64,000 bases of DNA, taken from assembly GCA_965230795.1 (NCBI GenBank), contig OZ246020.1:1984001-2048000 (forward strand), read 5' to 3'. Each line of letters starts with the position of its first letter. Positions within the stretch are counted from its first letter, which is position 1. Position numbers and translations under genes: made by a program. A model generated the notes under the pieces. That model worked only from the letters and a program-made list of their open reading frames with translations, searched no databases and was not told where the DNA came from. The DNA comes from PZPK01 sp965230795 (GTDB lineage Bacteria; Pseudomonadota; Gammaproteobacteria; Pseudomonadales; Oleiphilaceae). This document shows, one piece after another, positions 16,512 through 24,995 of this stretch.

Positions 16512-17540
16512 ATGATCGAAGCAGACCGCCTGGTTTCTCCCCAGGCGACCACAACCAGCCTCTCAGGCGGCGAAGACACTCAGGATCGGGCCATTCGGCC
16601 CAAACGACTTGATGACTATATTGGCCAACCTGCAGTCAAAGAGCAGATGCAGATTTTTGTGGAAGCGGCCAAGCGTCGTCAGGACGCACTGGACCACGTT
16701 CTGATTTTCGGTCCGCCAGGACTCGGAAAAACCACACTCGCCAATATTATCGCCAATGAACTGGAATCCAGTATCAAGACAACCTCTGGTCCTGTACTGG
16801 AGAAGGCAGGTGATCTGGCTGCCTTGCTGACAAACCTTGAAGAAGGCGATGTGCTATTTATTGACGAGATTCATCGTCTGAACGCATCTGTTGAAGAAGT
16901 GCTCTACCCGGCGATGGAAGACTACCAGCTGGATATTATGATAGGTGAAGGTCCGGCGGCTCGCTCCATCAAGCTCGAATTGCCTCCCTTTACACTGGTT
17001 GGCGCAACCACTCGTGCCGGATTGCTGACCTCGCCATTGAGAGATCGCTTCGGCATTGTTCAGCGACTGGAGTTTTATAACAATGCCGATCTGAGCGCCA
17101 TTGTAGAGCGTTCGGCTCGAATGCAAGGCGTTGAGCTCGAAGTCGAAGGGGCCAAAGAAATTGCCTGCCGTTCTCGCGGTACACCACGCATTGCAAATCG
17201 ACTGCTTCGCCGTGTTCGGGATTTTGCCGAGGTCAAGGGCGACGGGGTACTGACCAAGGAGCTCGCGGATCAGGCTCTGAATATGCTGAAGGTGGATGCT
17301 CAGGGTTTCGATCATATGGATCGTCGCTTGCTGCTCACCATGATCGAAAATTTTGGTGGTGGGCCTGTTGGCGTGGAAAGTATGGCCGCCGCGATCAGTG
17401 AGGAAAGAGGCACTATCGAGGATGTTCTGGAACCTTATTTGATTCAGCAAGGTTACATAATTCGAACACCTCGAGGTCGAATGGCAACAGAAAAAGCTTG
17501 GTTGCATTTCGGTATGAACATGCCGCAGCGCAATGACTAG
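16512..17540 (+). CDS. ruvB: Holliday junction ATP-dependent helicase RuvB
   Basis: A 342-aa AAA+ motor. Seen: MIEADRLVSP at the start, RPKRLDDYIGQ, Walker A GPPGLGKTT, Walker B LFIDEIHRL, sensor GATTRAG, arginine finger region SPLRDRFG, and the winged-helix C-terminus (GYIIRTPRGR). I place the start at ATG 16512, which gives the family's normal N-terminus, instead of the in-frame TTG at 16500. The gap to ruvA is 104 bp, so ruvB may also have its own promoter. Confidence 0.96.
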   Translation: MIEADRLVSPQATTTSLSGGEDTQDRAIRPKRLDDYIGQPAVKEQMQIFVEAAKRRQDALDHVLIFGPPGLGKTTLANIIANELESSIKTTSGPVLEKAGDLAALLTNLEEGDVLFIDEIHRLNASVEEVLYPAMEDYQLDIMIGEGPAARSIKLELPPFTLVGATTRAGLLTSPLRDRFGIVQRLEFYNNADLSAIVERSARMQGVELEVEGAKEIACRSRGTPRIANRLLRRVRDFAEVKGDGVLTKELADQALNMLKVDAQGFDHMDRRLLLTMIENFGGGPVGVESMAAAISEERGTIEDVLEPYLIQQGYIIRTPRGRMATEKAWLHFGMNMPQRND

Positions 17541-17542
17541 CA

Positions 17543-17968
17543 ATGAGTGAAATCGAGGCCGGCATGGCAGAGCGATTTGCGCTTCCCGTCCGAGTTTACA
17601 TTGAAGATACCGATGCCGGTGGCATTGTGTTTTATGCCAACTATCTAAAGTTTTTTGAACGTGCCCGAACAGAATTTGTCAGACATCGTGGTTATGAGTT
17701 GCGCCAGGGTCTGGCAGACAACATTAACTATGTCGTGCACAGTCTGGCGATCAAATATCACCGTCCTGCACGCCTGGATGACCTGATAACGGTGTTTGCT
17801 GAACTGGAAAAGCAGGGTAAAACCTACGTCCAGTTCAGGCAATGGGCAGAAGGTGCCTCTGGCGAATTGCTGGTGGAAGGGTGTGTTAAAGTGGCGTGTG
17901 TGCATCTCGATAGTGGTAAGCCAAGAGCATTACCGAGTGCCTTTTGTAAGGCTTTTTCGCAGAGATAG
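17543..17968 (+). CDS. ybgC: Tol-Pal-associated acyl-CoA thioesterase YbgC
   Basis: A 141-aa hotdog-fold thioesterase. The active-site segment VYIEDTDAGGIVFYANYLKFFERARTE is the YbgC signature; the Asp of EDTDAGG is the catalytic residue. It starts 2 bp after the ruvB stop, and precedes tolQ by 85 bp. YbgC hydrolyses short acyl-CoAs and interacts with phospholipid synthesis enzymes in E. coli. The start at 17543 or the ATG at 17564 are both possible. Confidence 0.93.
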   Translation: MSEIEAGMAERFALPVRVYIEDTDAGGIVFYANYLKFFERARTEFVRHRGYELRQGLADNINYVVHSLAIKYHRPARLDDLITVFAELEKQGKTYVQFRQWAEGASGELLVEGCVKVACVHLDSGKPRALPSAFCKAFSQR

Positions 17969-18053
17969 GCGCTTTCAGCCTTGACGGTCTTATCGAAGAC
18001 CTGTGCAAAGCTTGTTTCAACATTAGTGACAAATATTAAGTAAGGGGTTTTTT

Positions 18054-18746
18054 GTGGAGCAGGAAATATCGATTCTGGGGCTGATCCTGGATGCCAGCTT
18101 TATTGTACAACTGGTGATGCTCATTTTGTTTTTGGCATCGGTGATTTCCTGGGTGTTCATTTTTCAGCGCGGCACGTTTTTCAAATCCGCCAGGGCTGAG
18201 CAGTTGGCCTTTGAAGAGCGTTTCTGGTCGGGAATGGACCTTGGCAAATTGTATAAGGAAGCGGCAAATAACCAGCCGAAATCGGGTTTGGAGCTTATCT
18301 TTCGTTCAGGTTTCAAGGAATTCAACCGTTTGAAGCAGCAAAGCAGTATCGATCCGGATGCCATTATGGAGGGGACGCAGCGCGCCATGCGCGTTGCACT
18401 GTCCCGGGAAAGTGATCGGCTCGACTTTCACCTGCCGTTTTTGGCGACGGTCGGATCTACCAGTCCTTATGTAGGTCTGTTTGGTACGGTTTGGGGGATC
18501 ATGAATTCCTTTCTTGGTCTTGCACAGGAACAGCAGGCCACTCTGGCAACAGTGGCGCCCGGCATTTCCGAAGCTTTGATTGCGACGGCTATGGGATTGT
18601 TTGCTGCGATTCCCGCGGTCGTAGCTTATAACCGCTATTCAGCGCGGGCAGATGCTCTCTATAAAGCATATGAAACCTTCGCTGACGAGTTCTCAAGCAT
18701 TCTGCACAGGAACGTGCATTCCAGCGTAAAAGCGCCACAGGCCTGA
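18054..18746 (+). CDS. tolQ: Tol-Pal system protein TolQ
   Basis: A 230-aa inner-membrane protein with three transmembrane segments (about 18-40, 137-160, 172-194) in the TolQ/ExbB/MotA pattern; FLATVGSTSPYVGLFGTVWGIM is the conserved second segment. With TolR it uses the proton gradient to energise TolA and pull the outer membrane inward at division. It starts with GTG, preceded by AAGGGG. Confidence 0.96.
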   Translation: MEQEISILGLILDASFIVQLVMLILFLASVISWVFIFQRGTFFKSARAEQLAFEERFWSGMDLGKLYKEAANNQPKSGLELIFRSGFKEFNRLKQQSSIDPDAIMEGTQRAMRVALSRESDRLDFHLPFLATVGSTSPYVGLFGTVWGIMNSFLGLAQEQQATLATVAPGISEALIATAMGLFAAIPAVVAYNRYSARADALYKAYETFADEFSSILHRNVHSSVKAPQA

Positions 18747-18773
18747 CCAATCACCTGACTGTAAGAGCGAAAC

Positions 18774-19190
18774 ATGTCCAGAACAAAGCGCAAACCCATG
18801 TCAGACATCAATGTAGTGCCTTACATCGATGTGATGTTGGTGTTGTTGATTATTTTCATGGTGACGGCGCCTATGCTGACCCAGGGAATAAAAGTTGACT
18901 TGCCCAAGCTCGAAGCCAGTCAGGTCAAGCTTGAAAAAAATCAGGAACCGATGATCATCAGTGTCGATTCCAATGGGGCTTACTATCTCGAAATGAGCGC
19001 GGATTCAGGCAAGCCGATGGAACTGAGTGCCTTGCTTGGCCGGGCAGAAGCAATTCTGACTCAAAGTCCTGATACACCAGTACTGATTCGCGGAGATCGC
19101 CACGTTGAATACGGTACAGTGGTTGATCTAATGGCTATGCTGCAATCTGCAGGGGCGCAAGGTGTTGGTCTGATTACCGAGGATCCATGA
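18774..19190 (+). CDS. tolR: Tol-Pal system protein TolR
   Basis: A 138-aa protein with one N-terminal membrane segment containing the conserved proton-pathway Asp (NVVPYIDVMLVLLIIFMVTA) and a periplasmic ExbD-like domain. It overlaps tolA by 4 bp (ATGA), showing translational coupling. Confidence 0.96.
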   Translation: MSRTKRKPMSDINVVPYIDVMLVLLIIFMVTAPMLTQGIKVDLPKLEASQVKLEKNQEPMIISVDSNGAYYLEMSADSGKPMELSALLGRAEAILTQSPDTPVLIRGDRHVEYGTVVDLMAMLQSAGAQGVGLITEDP

Positions 19191-20140
19191 AAGATCGCAC
19201 TAACCAGCGTATTCAGGTGAGAGAGCAGTCAGAGTCCTTTCGCCAGCAGTTGAAGGCCAACAAGAAGTTCGTTGTTTACAGCCTGTTCGTGCATGTCGTC
19301 GTTTTTTCTTTAATGTTTATTTCATGGTCAAGCCTGGAACCAACGCAGGTTAAAGCCCTGCCGCAAAATGTTCAGGCACGGGTGTTGACGCCTGAAGAGC
19401 TGGATCAGCTAACTGCGAAAAAAAGAGCGGAAGAGCAACGGCTACTGGATCAGAAACGGGCTGAGGAAGATAAGCGGCGTAAGGCAAACGCTGACGCATT
19501 GCGGCGCAAACAGGAGGCCGAAAGCAAGCGCAAGCAAAAACAAGCCGCTGAAGCCGAAGCAAAACGTAAAGCAGAAGCTGAGCGCAAACGCATTTTGGCT
19601 CAGAAAAAAGAAAAAGAGCGCAAGGAGAAAGAAGCTCAGGCAAAAAGAGAAAAAGAGCGGCGAGAAAAAGAACAAGCGGAAGAGCGGGCGCGCTTGGAAG
19701 AAGAAAAGCGGGAGCGGGAACAAAAGCGTAAAGAACAGGCCGATAAGCTGGCAGAACGTTTAGAAGCACTGGAGAGGGCTGAGCAGGAAAGAAAGCAAGT
19801 CGCGGAACGGGCTGAGATGGCACGTCGCCAGGAGGCCGCCCTGGCACTTGAACTGGAAGAGAAGGATCGCTTTCTCGCCTTAATACAATCGCGCGTTGAA
19901 GATAAATGGCACGTGCCTCCTTCCGCGCGAGGTTTGAGTGTTGAATTAAGAATACGTTTGTTGCCCACCGGTGAATTGTCTGGAGTAAATGTCACCGAGA
20001 GTAGTGGCAATTCGGCAATGGACCAGTCTGCATTATCAGCCGTTAGATCTGTCCGTCGCTTCCCGGTACCCGATGACAGTGCTGTGTTTGAAAAATATTT
20101 TCGATCGTTTTCCATGCGGTTTCGGCCAACGGAGCCATAG
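19187..20140 (+). CDS. tolA: Tol-Pal system protein TolA
   Basis: A 317-aa protein with an N-terminal membrane anchor (about 26-46), a long Lys/Glu/Ala/Arg-rich helical domain (about 65-220) and a C-terminal globular domain (SRVEDKWHVPPSARG to the end) that contacts Pal and TolB. It links inner and outer membranes. The highly charged repetitive middle gives long false open frames on the other strand. Confidence 0.94.
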   Translation: MKDRTNQRIQVREQSESFRQQLKANKKFVVYSLFVHVVVFSLMFISWSSLEPTQVKALPQNVQARVLTPEELDQLTAKKRAEEQRLLDQKRAEEDKRRKANADALRRKQEAESKRKQKQAAEAEAKRKAEAERKRILAQKKEKERKEKEAQAKREKERREKEQAEERARLEEEKREREQKRKEQADKLAERLEALERAEQERKQVAERAEMARRQEAALALELEEKDRFLALIQSRVEDKWHVPPSARGLSVELRIRLLPTGELSGVNVTESSGNSAMDQSALSAVRSVRRFPVPDDSAVFEKYFRSFSMRFRPTEP

Positions 20141-20178
20141 TCGTGGTAAACAATCTTTATCAATGTATAGAGGGTAGA

Positions 20179-21477
20179 ATGAATCGTTTTGTGTTGTTTG
20201 TCGGTTGTTGCGTCATGTCGCTGTCCTTTTCTCTAAAGGCGGAGTTGGTGATAGAGATCACCAAAGGATCAGATAACGCATTACCCATAGCTGTAGTGCC
20301 GTTTGAAACAACGGGAACCTCTGCTGTCCCTTATGATGTTGCGCGAATTGTTGCCAATGATCTGCAGCGCAGCGGCGATTTTGATACTTTACCCACGAGT
20401 CGAATGCTGAGCTTGCCAGCCAGCATGGAACAGGTGCATTACCGGGATTGGCGCTTGCTGGGACAAAGCTATCTGTTGATCGGAAATGTGTCCTACGTGG
20501 CGGACAATGCTCAATACCGGGTGACCTATGAACTTATCGATATTTATGGTCAGAAAAGGTTGCTGGGGGAAGTCTTGTCTGCAAGTTCGAAAGGACTTAG
20601 AAAGTTGGCGCATCGGATCAGCGACAAGGTGTATGAAAAGATAACGGGTGTTCGCGGTGCGTTTTCCACGCGTATTGCCTATATCACGCTCAAGCAGCTT
20701 ACCCAGAACAAGCAGGAATATCGTTTGCAGGTAGCGGACGCCGATGGCCAAAACTCCTTCACTTTGTTTAAGAGTCATGAACCGATTTTGTCGCCTGCCT
20801 GGTCCAATGATGGTGAGCATCTCACTTATCAGTCTTTTCATTCCGGGCGGCCTGCGATTTATATTCAGCATGTACAGTCGGGGCATCAGCGTAAAGTTAC
20901 CGGATTCAAGGGACTCAATAGTTCGCCTATGTGGTCGCCCGATGACAGCAAGCTGGTGATGACTCTGTCCAAGGATGGTAACGCCGAGATTTATACGATG
21001 GATCTTGCAACCAATACCTTGGACCGATTAACCAATCACTTTGCTATCGATACCGAAGCGAGTTGGTCGCCTGACGGCAATGAACTTGTATTCACCAGTG
21101 ATCGCAGTGGTAAGCCGCAAGTGTATCGTATGAATCTGAGGGATAGGCGTCCCGAGCGCTTAACCTTTGAAGGGCGTTATAACGCCAGGCCGCGCTTTAG
21201 CCATGATGGCAAGTCACTATACTATGTGCACCAGACAAACGGTGACTTTCACATTGCTGCAATTGACATGGCAACAGGTGAGAACCGTATTTTAACGTCA
21301 ACACCTCTGGATGAATCTCCCAGTGTTTCGCCGAATGGAAGAATGATCATTTACGCAACAAACCGGAATAACAGGGGGGTATTGGCGGTGGTCTCCGTTG
21401 ATGGCGGGGCTAAGTATTTTCTGCCCTCAGACCATGGTGATGTTAAAGAGCCTGCCTGGTCTCCGTTTCTAAATTAA
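20179..21477 (+). CDS. tolB: Tol-Pal system protein TolB
   Basis: A 432-aa periplasmic protein with signal peptide, an N-terminal domain (PIAVVPFETTG, YDVARIVANDLQRSG) and a six-bladed beta-propeller with WSPDG-type repeats (PAWSNDGEHL, MWSPDDSKL, SWSPDGNEL, FSHDGKSL, VSPNGRM). I chose ATG 20179, which has AGAGGG just upstream and gives a clean signal peptide, over an earlier GTG in frame. It binds Pal and TolA alternately. Confidence 0.95.
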   Translation: MNRFVLFVGCCVMSLSFSLKAELVIEITKGSDNALPIAVVPFETTGTSAVPYDVARIVANDLQRSGDFDTLPTSRMLSLPASMEQVHYRDWRLLGQSYLLIGNVSYVADNAQYRVTYELIDIYGQKRLLGEVLSASSKGLRKLAHRISDKVYEKITGVRGAFSTRIAYITLKQLTQNKQEYRLQVADADGQNSFTLFKSHEPILSPAWSNDGEHLTYQSFHSGRPAIYIQHVQSGHQRKVTGFKGLNSSPMWSPDDSKLVMTLSKDGNAEIYTMDLATNTLDRLTNHFAIDTEASWSPDGNELVFTSDRSGKPQVYRMNLRDRRPERLTFEGRYNARPRFSHDGKSLYYVHQTNGDFHIAAIDMATGENRILTSTPLDESPSVSPNGRMIIYATNRNNRGVLAVVSVDGGAKYFLPSDHGDVKEPAWSPFLN

Positions 21478-21613
21478 ATTTATGAAAATGCGGCTTGTTA
21501 GATGTTAATCGCTTCGCTAAGATTCTAAGCAAGTCCCTCCTTAAATCCAACGAATGACTGTAGTCGGAAGTTAACAGTTCTCTAAAACTCAAAAACATAT
21601 TAAAGGAAAAGAG

Positions 21614-22189
21614 ATGCTATCCAATTCACTGAAACAAGCCCTCGCCTTACTTTTCTCCATCGCATTACTTACTGGCTGTGAAAGCATGAGTAGTTCAGAT
21701 GAGGATGCGATGACAGCCGATCAGGACGCAGCCGCTGAGCAACAGGCTGCAGCAGACGAATCCGAAACCTACAGTGCACCAGAAGAGCCGGAAGTAAGCG
21801 CTGAAGAGCTGGCGGCTCAGAAAGCGAAGGAAGCCGCTATGAAAGAGCAGGCTGCGTTGCGTGAAGTGCGTACCATCTATTTTGACTTTGATCAGTCAAC
21901 AGTAAAAAGTGAGGCGCGAGCGCCGCTGGCAGCGCATGCCGCATTCCTTTCAGCTAATCCTTCTACCAAGGTGGTTCTGGAAGGGCACTGTGATGAGCGT
22001 GGCACCAAAGAATACAACATTGCACTGGGTGAGCGACGAGCCAAAGCGGTTGCGCGTTTCCTCAAGATCAATGGCGTATCCGATGCACAGATCGAAGCCG
22101 TCAGTTACGGCGAAGAGCGTCCAGCAGATGCAGGGCACAACGAAACCGCCTGGGCCAAGAATCGTCGCGTTTATATCGAATACCAGTAG
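21614..22189 (+). CDS. pal: Peptidoglycan-associated lipoprotein Pal
   Basis: A 191-aa outer-membrane lipoprotein: lipobox LLTGC near residue 22, an acidic Ala/Glu-rich linker, then an OmpA-type peptidoglycan-binding domain (YFDFDQSTV, LEGHCDERGTKEYN, ALGERRAKAV, NRRVYIEY). It anchors the outer membrane to peptidoglycan and is the end point of TolA pulling. The 136-bp gap after tolB may hold a separate promoter. Confidence 0.96.
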   Translation: MLSNSLKQALALLFSIALLTGCESMSSSDEDAMTADQDAAAEQQAAADESETYSAPEEPEVSAEELAAQKAKEAAMKEQAALREVRTIYFDFDQSTVKSEARAPLAAHAAFLSANPSTKVVLEGHCDERGTKEYNIALGERRAKAVARFLKINGVSDAQIEAVSYGEERPADAGHNETAWAKNRRVYIEYQ

Positions 22190-22204
22190 GCCTAGTTAGC
22201 TCGA

Positions 22205-23131
22205 ATGGCATTCAGTAGAGTAAGACATGGATCCCTGACGCAAATGCGTCGGGGATTTTCTTTAGTATTGGTTCTAGTTCTCTTCCCACTTGCTGCATCT
22301 GGCAAGACTCTGATTTTTCAGTCTCAAAATCAAAGTTCTCCCAGTGAACCGATGGTGGTTAGTGAGCCGCAACAAGGCCAGAGCAATCAGGCGAAAACAT
22401 ACTCGACCAGCAACATCAGTTCGTCGGCCAGCAGCGAGCTGTTTTTCATGCTGGAACAGCTACAGCTGGAAGTTCGTAATTTGCGAGGAATAGTGGAGGA
22501 GCAGGGCCATCAGATCCGGTTATTGCAGGAAAGCGCGCGGAATCGGTATAGAGATCTTGACTCCCGTGTTCTGGATTTGAGCAAGAAAATGGCGGTATAT
22601 GGTGCTGCAGCGAGCGCCGCATCTAATGTGGCCATTCAGAGTCAAAAGGCGGTTCAGCCCTCACAGATTCAATCATCTAATGTGTCAAAGCAGAGTTCTG
22701 ACGATATCTCGAAGATGGATTCGGGCGAAGGCGCGGGGCGTGTCAACGCAGAGCCAACACCCGAGCAGAAACAAGCCTATCAAAAAGCCTATAACCTGAT
22801 AAAAGAGAAGCAGTTTGAACAAGCGATAGATGGTCTCCACGCTTTTATCGAGGCTTATCCTCAAGGAGAGTTGACCGGAAACGCTTATTATTGGCTGGGA
22901 GAGGTCTACCTGGTGTTGCCGGAATTGGAGCAAGCCAAACAGGCGTTCACGATTGTCGTGCGTTCGTTTCCAGGGCATCGTAAAGTCGCCGATGCCTTGT
23001 TCAAATTGGCTGTTGCGCATGACAGGATGCAAGATCCGGCAAAGGCCGAAGAGTACCTGAAGCAGGTGCAGCAGGAATTCCCCGAGAGCACTGCTGCAAA
23101 GCTGGCGAGCAGTTATAAGATAAATCGATAA
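22205..23131 (+). CDS. cpoB: Cell division coordinator CpoB (YbgF)
   Basis: A 308-aa periplasmic protein: signal peptide, a coiled-coil trimerisation segment (ELFFMLEQLQLEVRNLRGIVEEQGHQI, abridged here to its heptads near residues 80-125), a Gln/Ser-rich linker, and a C-terminal TPR domain (QAYQKAYNLIKEKQFEQAI onward). CpoB coordinates peptidoglycan synthesis with Tol-driven constriction. A second ATG at 22244 gives a shorter signal peptide and could be the true start. Confidence 0.93.
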   Translation: MAFSRVRHGSLTQMRRGFSLVLVLVLFPLAASGKTLIFQSQNQSSPSEPMVVSEPQQGQSNQAKTYSTSNISSSASSELFFMLEQLQLEVRNLRGIVEEQGHQIRLLQESARNRYRDLDSRVLDLSKKMAVYGAAASAASNVAIQSQKAVQPSQIQSSNVSKQSSDDISKMDSGEGAGRVNAEPTPEQKQAYQKAYNLIKEKQFEQAIDGLHAFIEAYPQGELTGNAYYWLGEVYLVLPELEQAKQAFTIVVRSFPGHRKVADALFKLAVAHDRMQDPAKAEEYLKQVQQEFPESTAAKLASSYKINR

Positions 23132-23154
23132 GCTATTGAAATAGATAGCTTATC
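23127..23154 (+). terminator. Hairpin at the end of cpoB
   Basis: GATAAGCTAT (23127-23136) and ATAGCTTATC (23145-23154) form a perfect 10-bp stem that overlaps the stop codon. No T-tract follows, so it is a possible terminator or 3'-end stabiliser. Confidence 0.55.
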
Positions 23155-23244
23155 GCCTGGTTTGTCGATGCTGAAATCCTCTCGTAATATTTTTTTATTT
23201 CCCCTTGTTATTTTTCCGAAAATCATTACTATATGCGCCTCGTT

Positions 23245-23320
23245 GGGTCGTTAGCTCAGTTGGTAGAGCAGTTGGCTTTTAACCAATTGGTCGCAGGTTC
23301 GAATCCTGCACGACCCACCA
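23245..23320 (+). tRNA. tRNA-Lys(TTT), copy 1
   Basis: 76 nt including encoded CCA. Acceptor GGGTCGT pairs with ACGACCC; anticodon loop CTTTTAA gives anticodon TTT; T-loop TTCGAAT. Sited downstream of cpoB, as in many gammaproteobacteria. Confidence 0.97.
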
Positions 23321-23399
23321 CTTATTCGGTAATTGTCTGCTCAGATAATGCCAAACCTTTTTTGACTGTAGTGCCAAGTGGCAACGCAGTTCTGCCTAC

Positions 23400-23475
23400 G
23401 GGTCGTTAGCTCAGTTGGTAGAGCAGTTGGCTTTTAACCAATTGGTCGCAGGTTCGAATCCTGCACGACCCACCA
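23400..23475 (+). tRNA. tRNA-Lys(TTT), copy 2
   Basis: 76 nt, identical to the first copy and 79 bp downstream of it. The two are probably on one transcript. Its 3' end is also the start of a direct repeat found again 158 bp downstream. Confidence 0.97.
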
Positions 23476-23738
23476 TTTCTTAACCCGAACTTTTTCATCT
23501 CGCTTTATTTGTGGGGCGAAAGGATGAGAACCGGGTTCGAGTCGAGTCAGAAACTGACGAGACAACGTCGGAGCAAAGCGACGACGGCCCGAAGGGTGAG
23601 CGCATCGCGCGAATAATCCTGCACGACCCACCATTTCTTAACCCGAACTTTTTCATCTCGCTTTATTTGTGGGGCGAAAGGATGAGAACCGGGTTCGAGT
23701 CGAGTCAGACATTGACGAGACAAGGCCGGAGCAAAGCG
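23457..23738 (+). repeat. Direct repeat (about 124 bp, period 158) carrying the tRNA-Lys 3' end
   Basis: Copy 1 (23457 to about 23580) starts inside tRNA-Lys copy 2; copy 2 runs from 23615 to about 23738. Both begin AATCCTGCACGACCCACCA, continue through a shared AACCCGAACTTTTTCATC-type stretch with a GAACCGGGTTC palindrome, and diverge slowly at the end. Nothing between 23739 and the nadA start looks coding. Duplicated tRNA 3' ends are typical of integration scars or of tRNA-linked repeats; no integrase lies nearby. Confidence 0.82.
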
Positions 23739-23928
23739 GTCAATAGCGCTCTCAATGCGCATCCAAAAACACCCCGGACCGGACTGCTAAATTACCAGTT
23801 AAACTGCTACTATTCCGTTCCTGCTGGCGTAGCGCTTGATTTGCCTCGTTTAGTCGCCATATATAAAGCATATCAACGCGCTATACCTGAATAATGCGTA
23901 AATACAGTCATTGCACCGGAAAAGAAAT

Positions 23929-24966
23929 ATGAGCACCGCCGCAGATCGTGTTCTGGTTCAGGAACACCTTGCCCACGAGCACAAACCTCGCGAACTGGAT
24001 CCAGCCCAAGAGCAAAGCTTAAAAGAAGAAATCAAAGCGCTCTTGAAAGAAAAGAACGCGGCAATTGTTGCTCACTATTATACGGATGACTCAATCCAGG
24101 CTCTGGCAGAGGAGACCGGTGGCTGTGTGTCAGATTCTCTGGAAATGGCTCGTTTTGGAAACACCCATCAGGCGGATACACTGGTCGTCGCGGGCGTCAA
24201 ATTCATGGGGGAAACGGCGAAGATACTGAATCCCGAGAAAACGATCATTATGCCAACCCTTGAGGCGACCTGTTCACTCGATGTTGGTTGTCCTGCCGAT
24301 GAGTTTTCGCGTTTTTGCGATCAGCATCCGGATCGAACGGTCGTTGTTTATGCAAATACGTCCGCAGCAGTTAAAGCTCGTGCAGATTGGGTCGTTACCT
24401 CAAGTATCGCGTTGGATATCGTTGAATATCTGGATCGGAAAGGAGAAAAAATTCTCTGGGCTCCAGACAAACATTTGGGTAGCTATATTCAAAAACAAAC
24501 GGGTGCGGATATGTTGATGTGGGACGGCGCCTGTATAGTTCATGAGGAATTCAAGGGACAGGGCCTGGCTGATCTGAAAAAGGTGTATCCAGATGCAGCA
24601 ATTCTCGTTCATCCGGAATCTCCGGATTCCATGGTCGAGATGGCGGATGCTGTAGGATCGACATCGCAGTTAATTGAAGCATCTCAGCGTCTGCCAAATA
24701 AGCAGTTTATTGTCGCTACGGACAACGGTATTTTCTACAAGATGCGCCAGTTATCGCCAGAGAAAACGTTTATTGAAGCGCCCACTGCGGGGGCTGGCGC
24801 TACCTGCAGAAGTTGTGCGCATTGCCCCTGGATGGCTTTGAATTCTTTGGAAAGTTTGCGTGATTGCCTGAAAGAAAACAGCAATGAAGTGTTTGTTGAT
24901 GAGGCTCTGAGAGAAAAAGCCTTAATCCCCTTGCGTCGGATGCTTGATTTCAAAAAGGCGGGCTAG
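23929..24966 (+). CDS. nadA: Quinolinate synthase A
   Basis: A 345-aa enzyme that condenses iminoaspartate with dihydroxyacetone phosphate to quinolinate, the NAD precursor. Seen: AIVAHYYTDDSIQALAEETG at the start of the core and the Cys ligands of the [4Fe-4S] cluster (ATCSLDVGC and the late TCRSCAHCPW). I chose ATG 23929, six codons into the open frame, which gives a typical N-terminus. Convergent with bepA. Confidence 0.95.
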   Translation: MSTAADRVLVQEHLAHEHKPRELDPAQEQSLKEEIKALLKEKNAAIVAHYYTDDSIQALAEETGGCVSDSLEMARFGNTHQADTLVVAGVKFMGETAKILNPEKTIIMPTLEATCSLDVGCPADEFSRFCDQHPDRTVVVYANTSAAVKARADWVVTSSIALDIVEYLDRKGEKILWAPDKHLGSYIQKQTGADMLMWDGACIVHEEFKGQGLADLKKVYPDAAILVHPESPDSMVEMADAVGSTSQLIEASQRLPNKQFIVATDNGIFYKMRQLSPEKTFIEAPTAGAGATCRSCAHCPWMALNSLESLRDCLKENSNEVFVDEALREKALIPLRRMLDFKKAG

Positions 24967-24995
24967 GCAGTGACAGTGTGTGTCGTTTCCTGATG

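Noticed and set aside
19350..19847. 165-codon minus-strand frame opposite tolA
   Set aside because: Produced by the low-complexity Lys/Glu/Ala coding of TolA; Pro/Leu/Phe-rich with no motifs.
23434..23894. Three frames of 66-127 codons after the second tRNA-Lys
   Set aside because: They lie in the tRNA-linked repeat; two run through the tRNA 3' end and are mutually repetitive, so they are false genes.
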